A stretch of DNA of 64,000 nt from Eubacterium_U album (GCF_025336545.1 NZ_JAODBU010000011.1:62001-126000), one strand, 5' to 3'. Shown: positions 35,532 to 43,985, counted from the first letter of the stretch. Translations and numbers: made by a program. The notes: generated by a model from the letters alone, not told the origin.

Positions 35532-36758
35532 ATCTACCATATTTTAGTAGAAATTATAAGTTATTCAAACCTGATTTAGATGCTTGTCGTAAAGCTATCT
35601 ACACATTAGTAGAAATTATAAGTTATTCAAACTTTCTTCCGGGGATGAGTTAATTGTCAATCTACACATCAGTAGAAATTATAAGTTATTCAAACACTAA
35701 CGACAGATTAAATCCACTCGATCTACACATCCGTAGAAATTATAAGTTATTCAAACTTCCAGAACGGTCTATCATCGTATTTTATCTACACATCAGTAGA
35801 AATTATAAGTTATTCAAACCTAATAGCACAGTCGCTTTATTTGACTATCTACACATCAGTAGAAATTATAAGTTATTCAAACTGAGTATACAGAATAGAA
35901 AGAGAGGTAATCTACACATCAGTAGAAATTATAAGTTATTCAAACAAAACATGGATAAGCTTGATTATGAGATCTACACATCAGTAGAAATTATAAGTTA
36001 TTCAAACATCATCACGGCATATTACAGAACTGCATCTACAAATTAGTAGAAATTATAAGTTATTCAAACTTGACGGATAAAGTTGACTTGGTTCCTATCT
36101 ACAAATTAGTAGAAATTATAAGTTATTCAAACGAAGCCCAAAGCAAACGCCACTATTTATCTACAAATTAGTAGAAATTATAAGTTATTCAAACATAGCC
36201 ACGTTCCGTATAGTTCGGAATGATCTACAAATTAGTAGAAATTATAAGTTATTCAAACCTTATAAATAACATTTCTACTTCTCTATCTACAAATTAGTAG
36301 AAATTATAAGTTATTCAAACTATGTTACAGATAAACACAGCAGTATATCTACAAATTAGTAGAAATTATAAGTTATTCAAACAAAAAAACATATCCTCCC
36401 ACAAAAAAATCTACAAATTAGTAGAAATTATAAGTTATTCAAACGAGTAGAGGAATGCGAAAGTTTTCAGGATCTACAAATTAGTAGAAATTATAAGTTA
36501 TTCAAACAGTGGTTACAGGAATTAATTTTGTCAATCTACAAATTAGTAGAAATTATAAGTTATTCAAACTTTTTATACTATCGGTATCAATGTAGATCTA
36601 CAAATTAGTAGAAATTATAAGTTATTCAAACTTAATAATCTTCTTTGGTATTGGCTATTATCTACAAATTAGTAGAAATTATAAGTTATTCAAACTAATA
36701 AGCGTTATCTTTATTATGTGAGATCTACAAATTAGTAGAAATTATAAGTTATTCAAAC
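35532..36758 (-). CRISPR. Type V-A CRISPR array, 20 repeats and 19 spacers
   Basis: Repeats are 36 bp with spacers of 25-28 bp. Transcription orientation is minus: the repeat starts GTTTGAATAACTTATAATTT and ends CTACTAATTTGTAGAT, giving the Cas12a crRNA handle with stem TCTAC/GTAGA. Repeat starts on the plus strand are 35532, 35597, 35660, 35721, 35784, 35847, 35910, 35972, 36034, 36097, 36159, 36223, 36285, 36347, 36409, 36472, 36534, 36596, 36660 and 36723. The 12 leader-proximal repeats (36034-36758) share loop TAATTT. The older ones have TGATGT, GGATGT or TAATGT. The terminal copy (35532-35570) is 39 bp with an enlarged loop. The 5-bp stem is intact in all 20. Confidence 0.98.
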
Positions 36759-36883
36759 TCCTACATTGTCATTATTCACAATTTTGAGTTGAATTTTCTT
36801 TATATTTATATATTTTTTTATTTATTTTGCACATAATTTTGTTGAATAACTTTTATTTTAATTAATTAAGACTTAGGTTTGCA
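36759..36883 (-). promoter_or_regulatory. CRISPR leader
   Basis: The 125-bp, very AT-rich segment between cas2 and the first repeat is in the usual leader position for this gene order. No strong -10/-35 pair is evident. A plus-strand stretch at 36841-36860 (GTTGAATAACTTTTATTTTA) resembles the 5' half of the repeat, in the opposite orientation to the array. Confidence 0.7.
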
Positions 36884-37159
36884 TTATGTTATTATAAAGA
36901 AATCTTTCTCATCATTTTTTGCATAACCAAATCTAAGTACTTCACAACTTGAAGACAGTTTGAATATAATAACACTATCCTGTTGTGTAAAACATTTTTC
37001 AAAACGATTTTTTATATCAGTAACTATATTATCAACTATACGTTTGCTATTGTCAATTTCAAATACTGAATATTGTAATCTATGACCAAATTTGGATAAA
37101 TATTTTGAAAATTTAGTTCTCAGTTTATCATCTGATATATCGTAACTCACCACTATCAT
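36884..37159 (-). CDS. cas2: CRISPR-associated endoribonuclease/adaptation protein Cas2
   Basis: A 91-residue protein starting MIVVSYDISDDKLRTKFSKY, with the N-terminal beta-strand Asp (YDI) of the Cas2 ferredoxin fold and LQYSVFEID as the second core strand. Cas2 dimers bridge two Cas1 dimers in the spacer-integration complex. It is the last gene of the cas operon (20 bp after cas1) and is followed by the leader and array. Confidence 0.95.
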   Translation of the reverse strand: MIVVSYDISDDKLRTKFSKYLSKFGHRLQYSVFEIDNSKRIVDNIVTDIKNRFEKCFTQQDSVIIFKLSSSCEVLRFGYAKNDEKDFFIIT

Positions 37160-37179
37160 ATATTCTTCTCCCCTTTTTT

Positions 37180-38142
37180 CTAATGTACTTCAAACCTCGG
37201 CAATTCCTCAACACTTTTCATTTTCATAAAAAATCTATAATATTTTTGTATATAAACAAAAATTTCATCTTTATATTCCAGAATATCTTTCATGAGAAAC
37301 TGTATATATTTCGAATTCATTTTATACTTTAATACCCATCTGTTATCATACACTTCAAAATCTTCTTTTTTACATTGTTCTAAATTAATTGCCTTTCTAA
37401 CTGAATAATCCACAATTGGACGCATTGGTTCCATCAAATCACATACTAAAGATTTTCTCATATAAAAACATTTATGAAATACTCCATAATAAGTATCAAA
37501 CCCATATATTTGTAATATTGCATCTACAATATTAAACAACATTGTGTATCCTATATCCAATGTAACATTAATATAGTCATTTTTTATTCTAGGTTTTCTT
37601 CCATTCCACTTAACATTGTTAAACACCCTCGTAAAGTAAACTCTTGCAGCATTTCCTTCTATTCCCATTACTTCCAAATAATTTAAAGGTTCATTTAATT
37701 TGTCAATCATATCTTGAAGAAATTCTATTCCTTCTTTTATTTCCTCAGTCTTTTTTCTTATATTTTTCAAAGTATCCATTTGATTTGCTATCTTATTTTG
37801 TTCTATCTTTCTGCCTATGTCATTTTGAGTGTATTCATATTGACGTTTTCTAAGCATTGTGTTTCCTTCCATTCTGCTTCCTATTATTTCATATACTCTA
37901 AACGTAGTTGACATCAAACAAATTGCAAATCCAAATTTTTTGCTGCGTTGAATCAATCCACTAGTTATTGATATATTTCCAACCACACATACCATAAATA
38001 ATCTATAGCATGTAGACTGGTGTTTTATTTTTCCCTCTTTGCCCTTTATTACAATGTTATCATTTGAAAATGATAATTTTTCACCTGTATTAGTAAACAA
38101 GAATATTATTTGTTTTTTGCTAAAATCATTTGCACTTAACAT
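37180..38142 (-). CDS. cas1: CRISPR-associated integrase Cas1 (type V-A)
   Basis: A 320-residue protein of the usual type V/II length. The N-terminal beta-domain is followed by the helical catalytic domain with MGIEGNAARVYF (first metal Glu), a His in GVFHKCF and KSLVCDLMEPMRPIVDYSV (second acidic ligand region). Cas1 inserts new spacers at the leader-repeat junction. It starts 1 bp after the cas4 stop and ends 20 bp before cas2, so adaptation genes are co-transcribed with cas12a. Confidence 0.96.
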   Translation of the reverse strand: MLSANDFSKKQIIFLFTNTGEKLSFSNDNIVIKGKEGKIKHQSTCYRLFMVCVVGNISITSGLIQRSKKFGFAICLMSTTFRVYEIIGSRMEGNTMLRKRQYEYTQNDIGRKIEQNKIANQMDTLKNIRKKTEEIKEGIEFLQDMIDKLNEPLNYLEVMGIEGNAARVYFTRVFNNVKWNGRKPRIKNDYINVTLDIGYTMLFNIVDAILQIYGFDTYYGVFHKCFYMRKSLVCDLMEPMRPIVDYSVRKAINLEQCKKEDFEVYDNRWVLKYKMNSKYIQFLMKDILEYKDEIFVYIQKYYRFFMKMKSVEELPRFEVH

Positions 38143-38143
38143 A

Positions 38144-38710
38144 TTATTCCCCTCGATTCATAGCTCTATCACATGCATCCTCATATATACAATTTCGGCA
38201 TTTTAATCCATTAACTTGATGATATTGTTCTATATCAAAATTTCTCATATCATTAATTGTATTTTCAAATTTTTCTTTCATTGATTTATCTTCATCAGGT
38301 AATTTGATTTTATATATTTTATTATCATCGCAACTTCTAATTTGAAGTTTTGAAACATTATATCCCATTTCTGTCATACAATAATATTGAGCATATAATT
38401 GAAATACATATCCATCATAGATTTCTTTTATATGTTTTTTTCTTTCTACTAAAAGCTCCTTTTTCTTATCATAAATATCAATTTTACCAATTATTCTAAA
38501 CTTTTCAGAATATACTTCTAACGAAGTAATCTTATCAGAACTTGTTGAATACTTATTTTTATCTATAGTTTCATGTGATTTTGTCCCATTAAGCTGATAT
38601 TTCGATTGAAACATCAGCTTTTCCTGATTTCCATATAAATTATGAAAATAAATGGAAACTGGGCAAAATATAAAATCATTTATATTTGAAATTTTAATAA
38701 TATCATCCAT
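38144..38710 (-). CDS. cas4: CRISPR-associated exonuclease Cas4
   Basis: A 188-residue RecB-like nuclease. An early cysteine (FIFCPVSIYFHNLY, ~16) and the C-terminal cluster KCRNCIYEDACD (~170-181) provide the four cysteines of the iron-sulphur site. SLEVYSEKFRIIGKIDIYDK and ELLVERKKHIKEIYDGY form the PD-(D/E)xK core (GKIDI; ELLVERK). Cas4 trims and selects PAM-bearing prespacers for Cas1-Cas2. Its ATG overlaps the cas12a stop codon (TAATG), indicating translational coupling. Confidence 0.95.
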   Translation of the reverse strand: MDDIIKISNINDFIFCPVSIYFHNLYGNQEKLMFQSKYQLNGTKSHETIDKNKYSTSSDKITSLEVYSEKFRIIGKIDIYDKKKELLVERKKHIKEIYDGYVFQLYAQYYCMTEMGYNVSKLQIRSCDDNKIYKIKLPDEDKSMKEKFENTINDMRNFDIEQYHQVNGLKCRNCIYEDACDRAMNRGE

Positions 38711-41700
38711 TATAAATACCTTTTATTTTGTATAAAATCAAACCAATCATTATGAGATATTTTTAGTGTTTTCCTAGGAAACTTTTCGCCTTCCTTCCAA
38801 TTATTTTTGATTTGTTTTACTTCATACAATCCTTTAAGTGCTATACAATATGCTCCATTTGCATCTGCATCCAGAGGTAATTTTTTATTTTTTTCTTCTG
38901 AATTATAAAATTCTCCTGACTCATTTAATACCGGTGAAATAATTTCATCATATTCAATTGAATTATTATCAGGTAAACTATTTCTCATTTGCACAATATA
39001 CTTAACTAATTTTTTCATTTCTTTGCAGAAATTATTTTTATTTTTAGTTTCTAATGTCTCCACCTGTTCTAATATATCTTGTTCATTATCATATTGAATG
39101 TTATACTGCTCCATTAATTTAATTATTTCATTCGTTAAATTAACATTGTCCGGTGAATTCCATTTGCCATTCCTATACTTTCTTATTTTTCTTGTTCCAT
39201 TAGAATAAATTGTCCATTCATTTTTTGCTAATTTAACATTGTGCGTTATGAAATTTGTATAATCAAATTTTAAAGCAAACTTTTGTCTGTTCTTATCATA
39301 TTTGATTGAATCAAAACTTGTCACAAATTTTTCATCATCCATTTCTTTATAATTGAAAACGGATACAAAACCTGTAGTTGGATCAATTTTTGAGGTATAT
39401 GCTGCCGGAACATAAAAAATATATCCACATTGTCTTCCTAATTCTTTCAAACTTTTAGGGATATATGTCATTTGATATCCTTTTAATACTCCTCCTTCTT
39501 CGTTTACTGCTTTATTTTTATCAACTAAATAATTTAATTTACTTATCAACATATTTTCAAATTTCTGGTATACTTGACGTTCAACTTTAAATCTCCCCCT
39601 CTTAAATCCCATATTTAAATCTTCCATAGCAATTATCGCATTATATTTTAATACTAAGCTTGTTATTTCATGAATAACCAAAGACAAATATCCTTCTTTT
39701 ATATCTTTGATTTTTCCAATTTGTTTCCAATTCTTTCTGGCACTGTCACGTTCACTTTCTCTTTGTTTTAATTTTTCCTTATAGTTCACTCCATTAATTA
39801 TGTTGAAATTCTTCTGCTCTATAATATTTCCATGTAAATCAATTACTGAAACATAAATAAGATTTCTTTCTCCTCTGTCTATACCAATAATATGCATATC
39901 ATTATTTTCAGCAATATTCTTCAATGCAATATCATTTACAGGTGAATAATTTTCTGCATTACAATTTATCTTTATAGGTAAATGGAGAAAATATTTATCT
40001 ACAGTATATCGATAATCTTTTACAATATCGTAATCAGATGTAAAGTACTCAACTTTACCTTCATCTATTAATTTCTTTGCTTCATTTGATAATTTTACTT
40101 CTCCAATTTTATTAAAATACTTATAAAGTTCTGTGTATACTTCATCAGGTATAGTCTTTCTTTCTTCATTTTCTTTTTGTTCATTGTAACCTTTATTTAC
40201 TAAAATACTTCCTTTTTTATGAATAATAGGTTGCTTAATGCTTGATTTTCTGAAAAATACTTCGGCATTTCCATCCAATTTAAGTACAATATTTTTTAAG
40301 TTTTCTTCGCTAAACAAATTTTCAAAATACATAGTATGAAGATTTTTAGTTCCAGTGCTTTTATCTGAAAAATCCTTATTATATATTTGGAATAAATATA
40401 ATTGTCCCTTTTCATTCATCTCATCTATATCTTTTTCATCTATATAGGTCCACTGAATTGTATATGCCTGCTTTTCAATCTCTTTATAAAAATCATTTAT
40501 ATCTTCGTATGTGGATGTTTCTGAAAACTTAAATTTATATCCTTTCCATTCATCTCTTTTATTAATACACTCCTTAAAATAATCAATTAATTCTCTACAA
40601 TAATTTACATCAAAATTCTTACTAGATTTAATATGCTTTTTCTTTTTATATCCATCTAGTATATATTCAGAAGTTTTATACGTCGCAATTCCCTTTTTAG
40701 AAAGAAATGCCTTTGGAAGCATTAAATATGGTTTTGGTAAAAACATATACACCATTTTTTTATAATCGCTGTCGCTTTTTTTCTTGTGTCCTTCAATAAC
40801 TGTTTTGTCCGGCTTATTTTTTGCATTGAATATTCCAATATAATACTTATTTTCACGAATTAAAATAATAGCATTATTATCATACTCCTTAGTTTTTGAC
40901 CATCCACTTGCTAATGTAGGGATTCCAAAATTGAGCTTTATTTTTTCTTTGCTATAAGGCTTTTGAGTTATATAATTTCGTACTTTGTCATATATAGATT
41001 TAAGCGGTTCTAACTCATAATATATATCTTCTATTTCAGTATAAAACGCCATATCTTTATCTACTTCTTCATCAATAATAAACATTTTTATCCAATGATT
41101 TATACTCATTATTAAATCTAAAACACGCTTTAATTCTTCTCCGCTTTCTTCATCTTCTATTAAACTTATATCTTCGTTATTTGTTAATTGAACAAGTTCT
41201 TTATTTTCTAATTTTTCATTTATATTAACAATATATTCTTCTGCCTTTCTTTCTATAGAATTACTGTTATATTTATTAATTAATTCATTTATATTCTGTA
41301 AACTTCTATATTTATCTTCTTTCATTAATTTCTCTATCTTTTTTTCTTTTCCTGCGCTACTTCCTGTTGTATTTTCCTGATAAAATGCTTTTATAGAATC
41401 TCTAAGTATGCTCCAATTTCGACACATAAACAAAGATAAATTTTCATAATTTTTTTCACATACATATATTTTATTTAAATCATAGCTTGTTACATCTTCA
41501 CTGATTTTCCTTATTCTATCTAAAACCTTTTTTTCATTTAACTTGTATAAAAAACCATTGACTAAGTCATAAACTTCTTTATCACTTTCTAACATTTTAG
41601 GTACTTCGAATGTTGACTCATCAATACTCAATATCTGTTTATGCATTCTTTTGAGTCTATATTTTGCAGCCTTTTTTTTATATTTTTGGCAATATAAATT

Positions 41701-42492
41701 CATATGTGCATTCACAATTCCACATATATCATTGTAGAATCTTATTCCTTTTTGATTTATTAACATACCATAGAAATCAAAATTAAAAATACTATTTAAT
41801 GTAAATCCATCTAAGCCATCTACATTATTATTTTCTATTGTTATAATTTCTTTTTCCGCATCTTCCTTTATCTTGTTATAAATTAGATAATTTTGATAAA
41901 AAATCCATGCATTTTCATTTACAATTCTGTAGCAAATTGAAGTAGACTTATCATCTGCAAAAATGTTCTCTCGATTTGTGAAAAAATCTGTAAAGGATGA
42001 AGTAAATTTATTAAATAAGTTTACTGTGTTTAATCTTTCTTCTTTTTCGGTATTACTTATTTTTTGTTTATTTATAAATTCAGGTAAAATATCAGATAAT
42101 AATTTTGCATTAAACATCTTTTTATAATCATCATTAGATTTAAAGAGTTTATTTAATTCCGTTCTTTTTTTCATTTGAATGTTTTCTAATTCATTTTTCG
42201 TTTTATCTGAATTATTAATATAGTTATTATCTATTGCGTCAAATAATTCCCCCCATTCTATAGTTTTGGCTAAATTTCCTGACAACATATTACTAATAAA
42301 GTATCTATAATAATCATCCATTATTTCCTTCAACTCTTGTCGCTTTTCACTTCTTATCTTATCTTCTGTAATTAATCCATTCTTTTCGATATTTAATTGT
42401 GTTGCTCCAATTGGAATCATTGTATTTTTTAATGTTTTTGATACATACGTTTGTCCTATAGTTTCACTAAATATTGTTTCATTTTTGTTCAT
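38710..42492 (-). CDS. cas12a: CRISPR effector nuclease Cas12a (Cpf1)
   Basis: A 1260-residue protein from ATG 42492 (GGAGGAGC 6 bp upstream); an in-frame TTG at 42525 is rejected. The RuvC catalytic triad is intact: D872 (IIGIDRGERN), E957 (AMEDLNMGFKRGRF) and D1210 (DADANGAYCIALKG). The Nuc-domain arginine motif QMRNS is present before SPVLNESGEFY. H758 followed by KKGSILVNK matches the crRNA-processing His/Lys site of the WED domain. PAM-contact regions FGIPTLASGWSKTKEYDNN and LPKAFLSKKG resemble those of TTTV-reading orthologues. The protein should process its own crRNAs and cut TTTV-flanked DNA with staggered ends. A CreR-like RNA gene lies in its upstream region. Confidence 0.98.
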   Translation of the reverse strand: MNKNETIFSETIGQTYVSKTLKNTMIPIGATQLNIEKNGLITEDKIRSEKRQELKEIMDDYYRYFISNMLSGNLAKTIEWGELFDAIDNNYINNSDKTKNELENIQMKKRTELNKLFKSNDDYKKMFNAKLLSDILPEFINKQKISNTEKEERLNTVNLFNKFTSSFTDFFTNRENIFADDKSTSICYRIVNENAWIFYQNYLIYNKIKEDAEKEIITIENNNVDGLDGFTLNSIFNFDFYGMLINQKGIRFYNDICGIVNAHMNLYCQKYKKKAAKYRLKRMHKQILSIDESTFEVPKMLESDKEVYDLVNGFLYKLNEKKVLDRIRKISEDVTSYDLNKIYVCEKNYENLSLFMCRNWSILRDSIKAFYQENTTGSSAGKEKKIEKLMKEDKYRSLQNINELINKYNSNSIERKAEEYIVNINEKLENKELVQLTNNEDISLIEDEESGEELKRVLDLIMSINHWIKMFIIDEEVDKDMAFYTEIEDIYYELEPLKSIYDKVRNYITQKPYSKEKIKLNFGIPTLASGWSKTKEYDNNAIILIRENKYYIGIFNAKNKPDKTVIEGHKKKSDSDYKKMVYMFLPKPYLMLPKAFLSKKGIATYKTSEYILDGYKKKKHIKSSKNFDVNYCRELIDYFKECINKRDEWKGYKFKFSETSTYEDINDFYKEIEKQAYTIQWTYIDEKDIDEMNEKGQLYLFQIYNKDFSDKSTGTKNLHTMYFENLFSEENLKNIVLKLDGNAEVFFRKSSIKQPIIHKKGSILVNKGYNEQKENEERKTIPDEVYTELYKYFNKIGEVKLSNEAKKLIDEGKVEYFTSDYDIVKDYRYTVDKYFLHLPIKINCNAENYSPVNDIALKNIAENNDMHIIGIDRGERNLIYVSVIDLHGNIIEQKNFNIINGVNYKEKLKQRESERDSARKNWKQIGKIKDIKEGYLSLVIHEITSLVLKYNAIIAMEDLNMGFKRGRFKVERQVYQKFENMLISKLNYLVDKNKAVNEEGGVLKGYQMTYIPKSLKELGRQCGYIFYVPAAYTSKIDPTTGFVSVFNYKEMDDEKFVTSFDSIKYDKNRQKFALKFDYTNFITHNVKLAKNEWTIYSNGTRKIRKYRNGKWNSPDNVNLTNEIIKLMEQYNIQYDNEQDILEQVETLETKNKNNFCKEMKKLVKYIVQMRNSLPDNNSIEYDEIISPVLNESGEFYNSEEKNKKLPLDADANGAYCIALKGLYEVKQIKNNWKEGEKFPRKTLKISHNDWFDFIQNKRYL

Positions 42493-42507
42493 TTTTGCTC
42501 CTCCTCT

Positions 42508-42531
42508 TTTATAAGATAATGTCAAAATTTT
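42508..42531 (+). promoter_or_regulatory. Predicted Cas12a/CreR autorepression site in the cas12a upstream region
   Basis: On the plus strand PAM TTTA (42508-42511) is followed by TAAGATAATGTCAAAATTTT (42512-42531). The first nine bases and base 11 match the pseudo-spacer of the RNA at 42545-42622. The site is 20-39 bp upstream of the cas12a start and covers the region between a TTGACA (42525-42520) and the ribosome binding site. Confidence 0.65.
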
Positions 42532-42544
42532 TAAATTAATTTAT

Positions 42545-42622
42545 AAAAATATAACGCTTTTTGTAGCGTTATATACGATACATCAGACCAAATTATCTTA
42601 ATCTACTGAAGTAGAAATTGTT
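42545..42622 (-). ncRNA. CreR-like Cas-regulating RNA (mini-CRISPR) upstream of cas12a
   Basis: The minus strand reads AATTTCTACTTCAGTAGAT (42619-42601), a degenerate repeat that keeps the Cas12a handle stem TCTAC/GTAGA with loop TTCA. It is followed by pseudo-spacer TAAGATAATTTGGTCTGATG (42600-42581) and then a 10-bp hairpin ATATAACGCT / AGCGTTATAT (42574-42565 with 42558-42549) ending in TTTTT. A sigma-A promoter places the start at about 42622, directly at the handle. The unit is a free-standing crRNA-like gene with no second repeat. The seed match to the cas12a upstream region indicates partial-complementarity repression rather than cleavage. Expression is not proven. Confidence 0.75.
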
Positions 42623-42628
42623 AACTCA

Positions 42629-42657
42629 ATCTTATTATATATATAACGTTATGTCAA
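42629..42657 (-). promoter_or_regulatory. Promoter of the CreR-like RNA
   Basis: TTGACA (42657-42652), a 17-bp spacer and TAAGAT (42634-42629). The -35 is a perfect consensus match and the spacing is optimal. The spacer contains the palindrome ATAACGTTAT (42643-42652), a possible operator. Confidence 0.7.
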
Positions 42658-42676
42658 TTTATTTTTATAATTGCTT

Positions 42677-42937
42677 CTACCACTCATCACTTTCATCGTA
42701 ATCTGAATCCCAATCTTCTTCCATCAGTTCTTCACTTTCTTCATCGTCGTCAAACTCGTCATCATCAAAGTCACTATCCATATCCTCATCAAATTCATCA
42801 TCATCCTGGTAGTCATCTTCATCATCCATTAATAATCCTAGTTCCATTGCTCTTTCCCAAGCATTTAATTTTCCGTCTCTGTTAAAATCAAACATCTTAT
42901 CTAAAGGTCCATCTACTTTTCCGTTCCAAAATCCCAT
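42677..42937 (-). CDS. Small acidic EF-hand protein
   Basis: An 86-residue protein. Residues 1-30 (GFWNGKVDGPLDKMFDFN then RDGKLNAWERA) carry one EF-hand-like loop and match the N-terminus of the 280-residue protein at 34456 almost residue for residue. The rest is an Asp/Glu tail with hardly any hydrophobic residues, ending DSDYDESDEW. There is no signal peptide or membrane segment. It may buffer calcium or act as a polyanion, but the role is unknown. It lies immediately upstream of the CreR-like RNA promoter, with RBS AGGAGG. Confidence 0.65.
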   Translation of the reverse strand: MGFWNGKVDGPLDKMFDFNRDGKLNAWERAMELGLLMDDEDDYQDDDEFDEDMDSDFDDDEFDDDEESEELMEEDWDSDYDESDEW

Positions 42938-43026
42938 AATTTGCCTCCTTATTTATACATTATTTCATTATTTGTACTATCATTTTCCATTTCAGCTACA
43001 CCATAATTCTAATTCCAATAACTTCT

Positions 43027-43347
43027 TTAAAATTTAATTTCATCTACTGGTTTTACTAATTCACACAAAATTCCTCTTGGCATTTTGTAAAGCACTTTTC
43101 CAACTGCTGTGTCGCCAATTTTGTCATAAATACGTCCGGCGCTATATGACTCGCCAATGACTGTACTACAACTATTTGCCACATGCCCAACTTTTCCAAT
43201 TCCCGGCATTTTTACAAGAATTGCTTCGTGGTCATATTTGTTGTCCGGTTCTTTCTCAAGAAGCACTTCCATATCCTTTTCAAAAAATTCGTCACCTTCA
43301 AAAAATCCTGTTCCTGTAATTGTAAAATAAATCTTATCTGCCATCAT
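43027..43347 (-). CDS. HIRAN-domain protein
   Basis: A 106-residue protein. ITGTGFFEGDEFF at the N-terminus, EPDNKYDHEAILVKMPGIGKVGHVANS in the middle and the YKMPRGILCELV strand form the HIRAN pattern (NxYDxxAIxV...GxxVGHV). HIRAN domains bind DNA ends or stalled forks, either alone or fused to helicases; stand-alone bacterial ones are uncharacterised. Two adjacent ATGs are possible, and both follow GGAGG. It is monocistronic between the EF-hand gene and the sigma/anti-sigma pair. Confidence 0.7.
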   Translation of the reverse strand: MMADKIYFTITGTGFFEGDEFFEKDMEVLLEKEPDNKYDHEAILVKMPGIGKVGHVANSCSTVIGESYSAGRIYDKIGDTAVGKVLYKMPRGILCELVKPVDEIKF

Positions 43348-43482
43348 TTTTTCCTCCTTTATAGCTGCTATTTTTCTTTTTCCTTTTATGACTCCATTTT
43401 CTCATATTCACTGTCCCTTTTTCAGGACTCGATTTTGCTATTTTTTCGAAACTCTGTTCTGTTTTCACTTATTTTAAAGCAT

Positions 43483-43529
43483 AAAAACAGCCCACAAGAG
43501 AATTTCATAATTTTAATTCGCCTGTGGAC
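43483..43529 (-). terminator. Intrinsic terminator after the anti-sigma gene
   Basis: A 15-bp imperfect stem (43515-43529 with 43490-43504) is followed by TGTTTTTA on the minus strand. It lies about 60 bp after the stop at 43587. A T-rich right flank may make it bidirectional. Confidence 0.7.
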
Positions 43530-43586
43530 TTCTTTTGTTTGTTTTTATTTGTCGACATATATTTATTTTTAAATTTATTTTTTTGA

Positions 43587-43985
43587 TTAATTTGCCTTTA
43601 GTTCTATATTTACCTCTCCGCTACTTTCATCAACATTTACCTCAGCATTTATGCCCTCTTTTTCCATTTCGTCTTCATTCATTTCGAGCTCATACTTCTT
43701 GTCTTCGCCCTCGTAAATGTATTTTCCTTTGCCATTTTCTTTAAGTTCTTTTTTATCGCTATTGTTTTCCAAAAATACATGGACATGCTTTGTTATTCCA
43801 TTTCCGGTTGCCGCATAAGACACAACATCTGTCATTGCGAATATAGCAAACATAACTGCTGCAACCGCCACATAACGTATTCTGAATTTCTTTATTTTGT
43901 GATTATTCTTTTCCATATGTTCCACCTTTCTTAAACACTCGTCTGAAATATTTATTTTGTCAAACATTCCTTTATATTTATTCAT
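43587..43985 (-). CDS. Putative anti-sigma factor, membrane protein
   Basis: A 132-residue protein: a short cytoplasmic segment with DECLRKVEHME (~15-25), one membrane segment RYVAVAAVMFAIFAMTDVVSYAA (~37-59) and an extracytoplasmic charged domain of about 70 residues rich in Glu/Lys. Its start overlaps the end of the ECF sigma gene by 8 bp (ATGAATAA), the usual coupling of a sigma factor and its membrane-bound inhibitor. The protein is much shorter than typical Firmicutes anti-sigma proteins, so the extracellular sensor may be minimal. Function is inferred from context. Confidence 0.55.
   Translation of the reverse strand: MNKYKGMFDKINISDECLRKVEHMEKNNHKIKKFRIRYVAVAAVMFAIFAMTDVVSYAATGNGITKHVHVFLENNSDKKELKENGKGKYIYEGEDKKYELEMNEDEMEKEGINAEVNVDESSGEVNIELKAN

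Noticed and set aside
35654..36046. Plus-strand 130-codon ORF inside the CRISPR array
   Set aside because: It is the in-frame translation of repeats and spacers, giving a repeated peptide, and is a known annotation artefact.
36696..36722. Newest spacer shares AAGCGTTAT with the CreR terminator
   Set aside because: The match is at the PAM-distal end for the crRNA, the seed does not match and no TTTV lies correctly. It is short AT-rich chance similarity.
35532..36758. Perfect TATAAT in every CRISPR repeat as an internal promoter
   Set aside because: A start 7-8 bases later would fall inside the handle and delete the left stem arm, so no functional crRNA would result. The hexamer is part of the repeat sequence.
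42493..42525. In-frame TTG start adding 11 residues to Cas12a
   Set aside because: The TTG belongs to a TTGACA string upstream and the extension would place the GGAGGAGC ribosome site inside the gene. ATG 42492 has ideal spacing.
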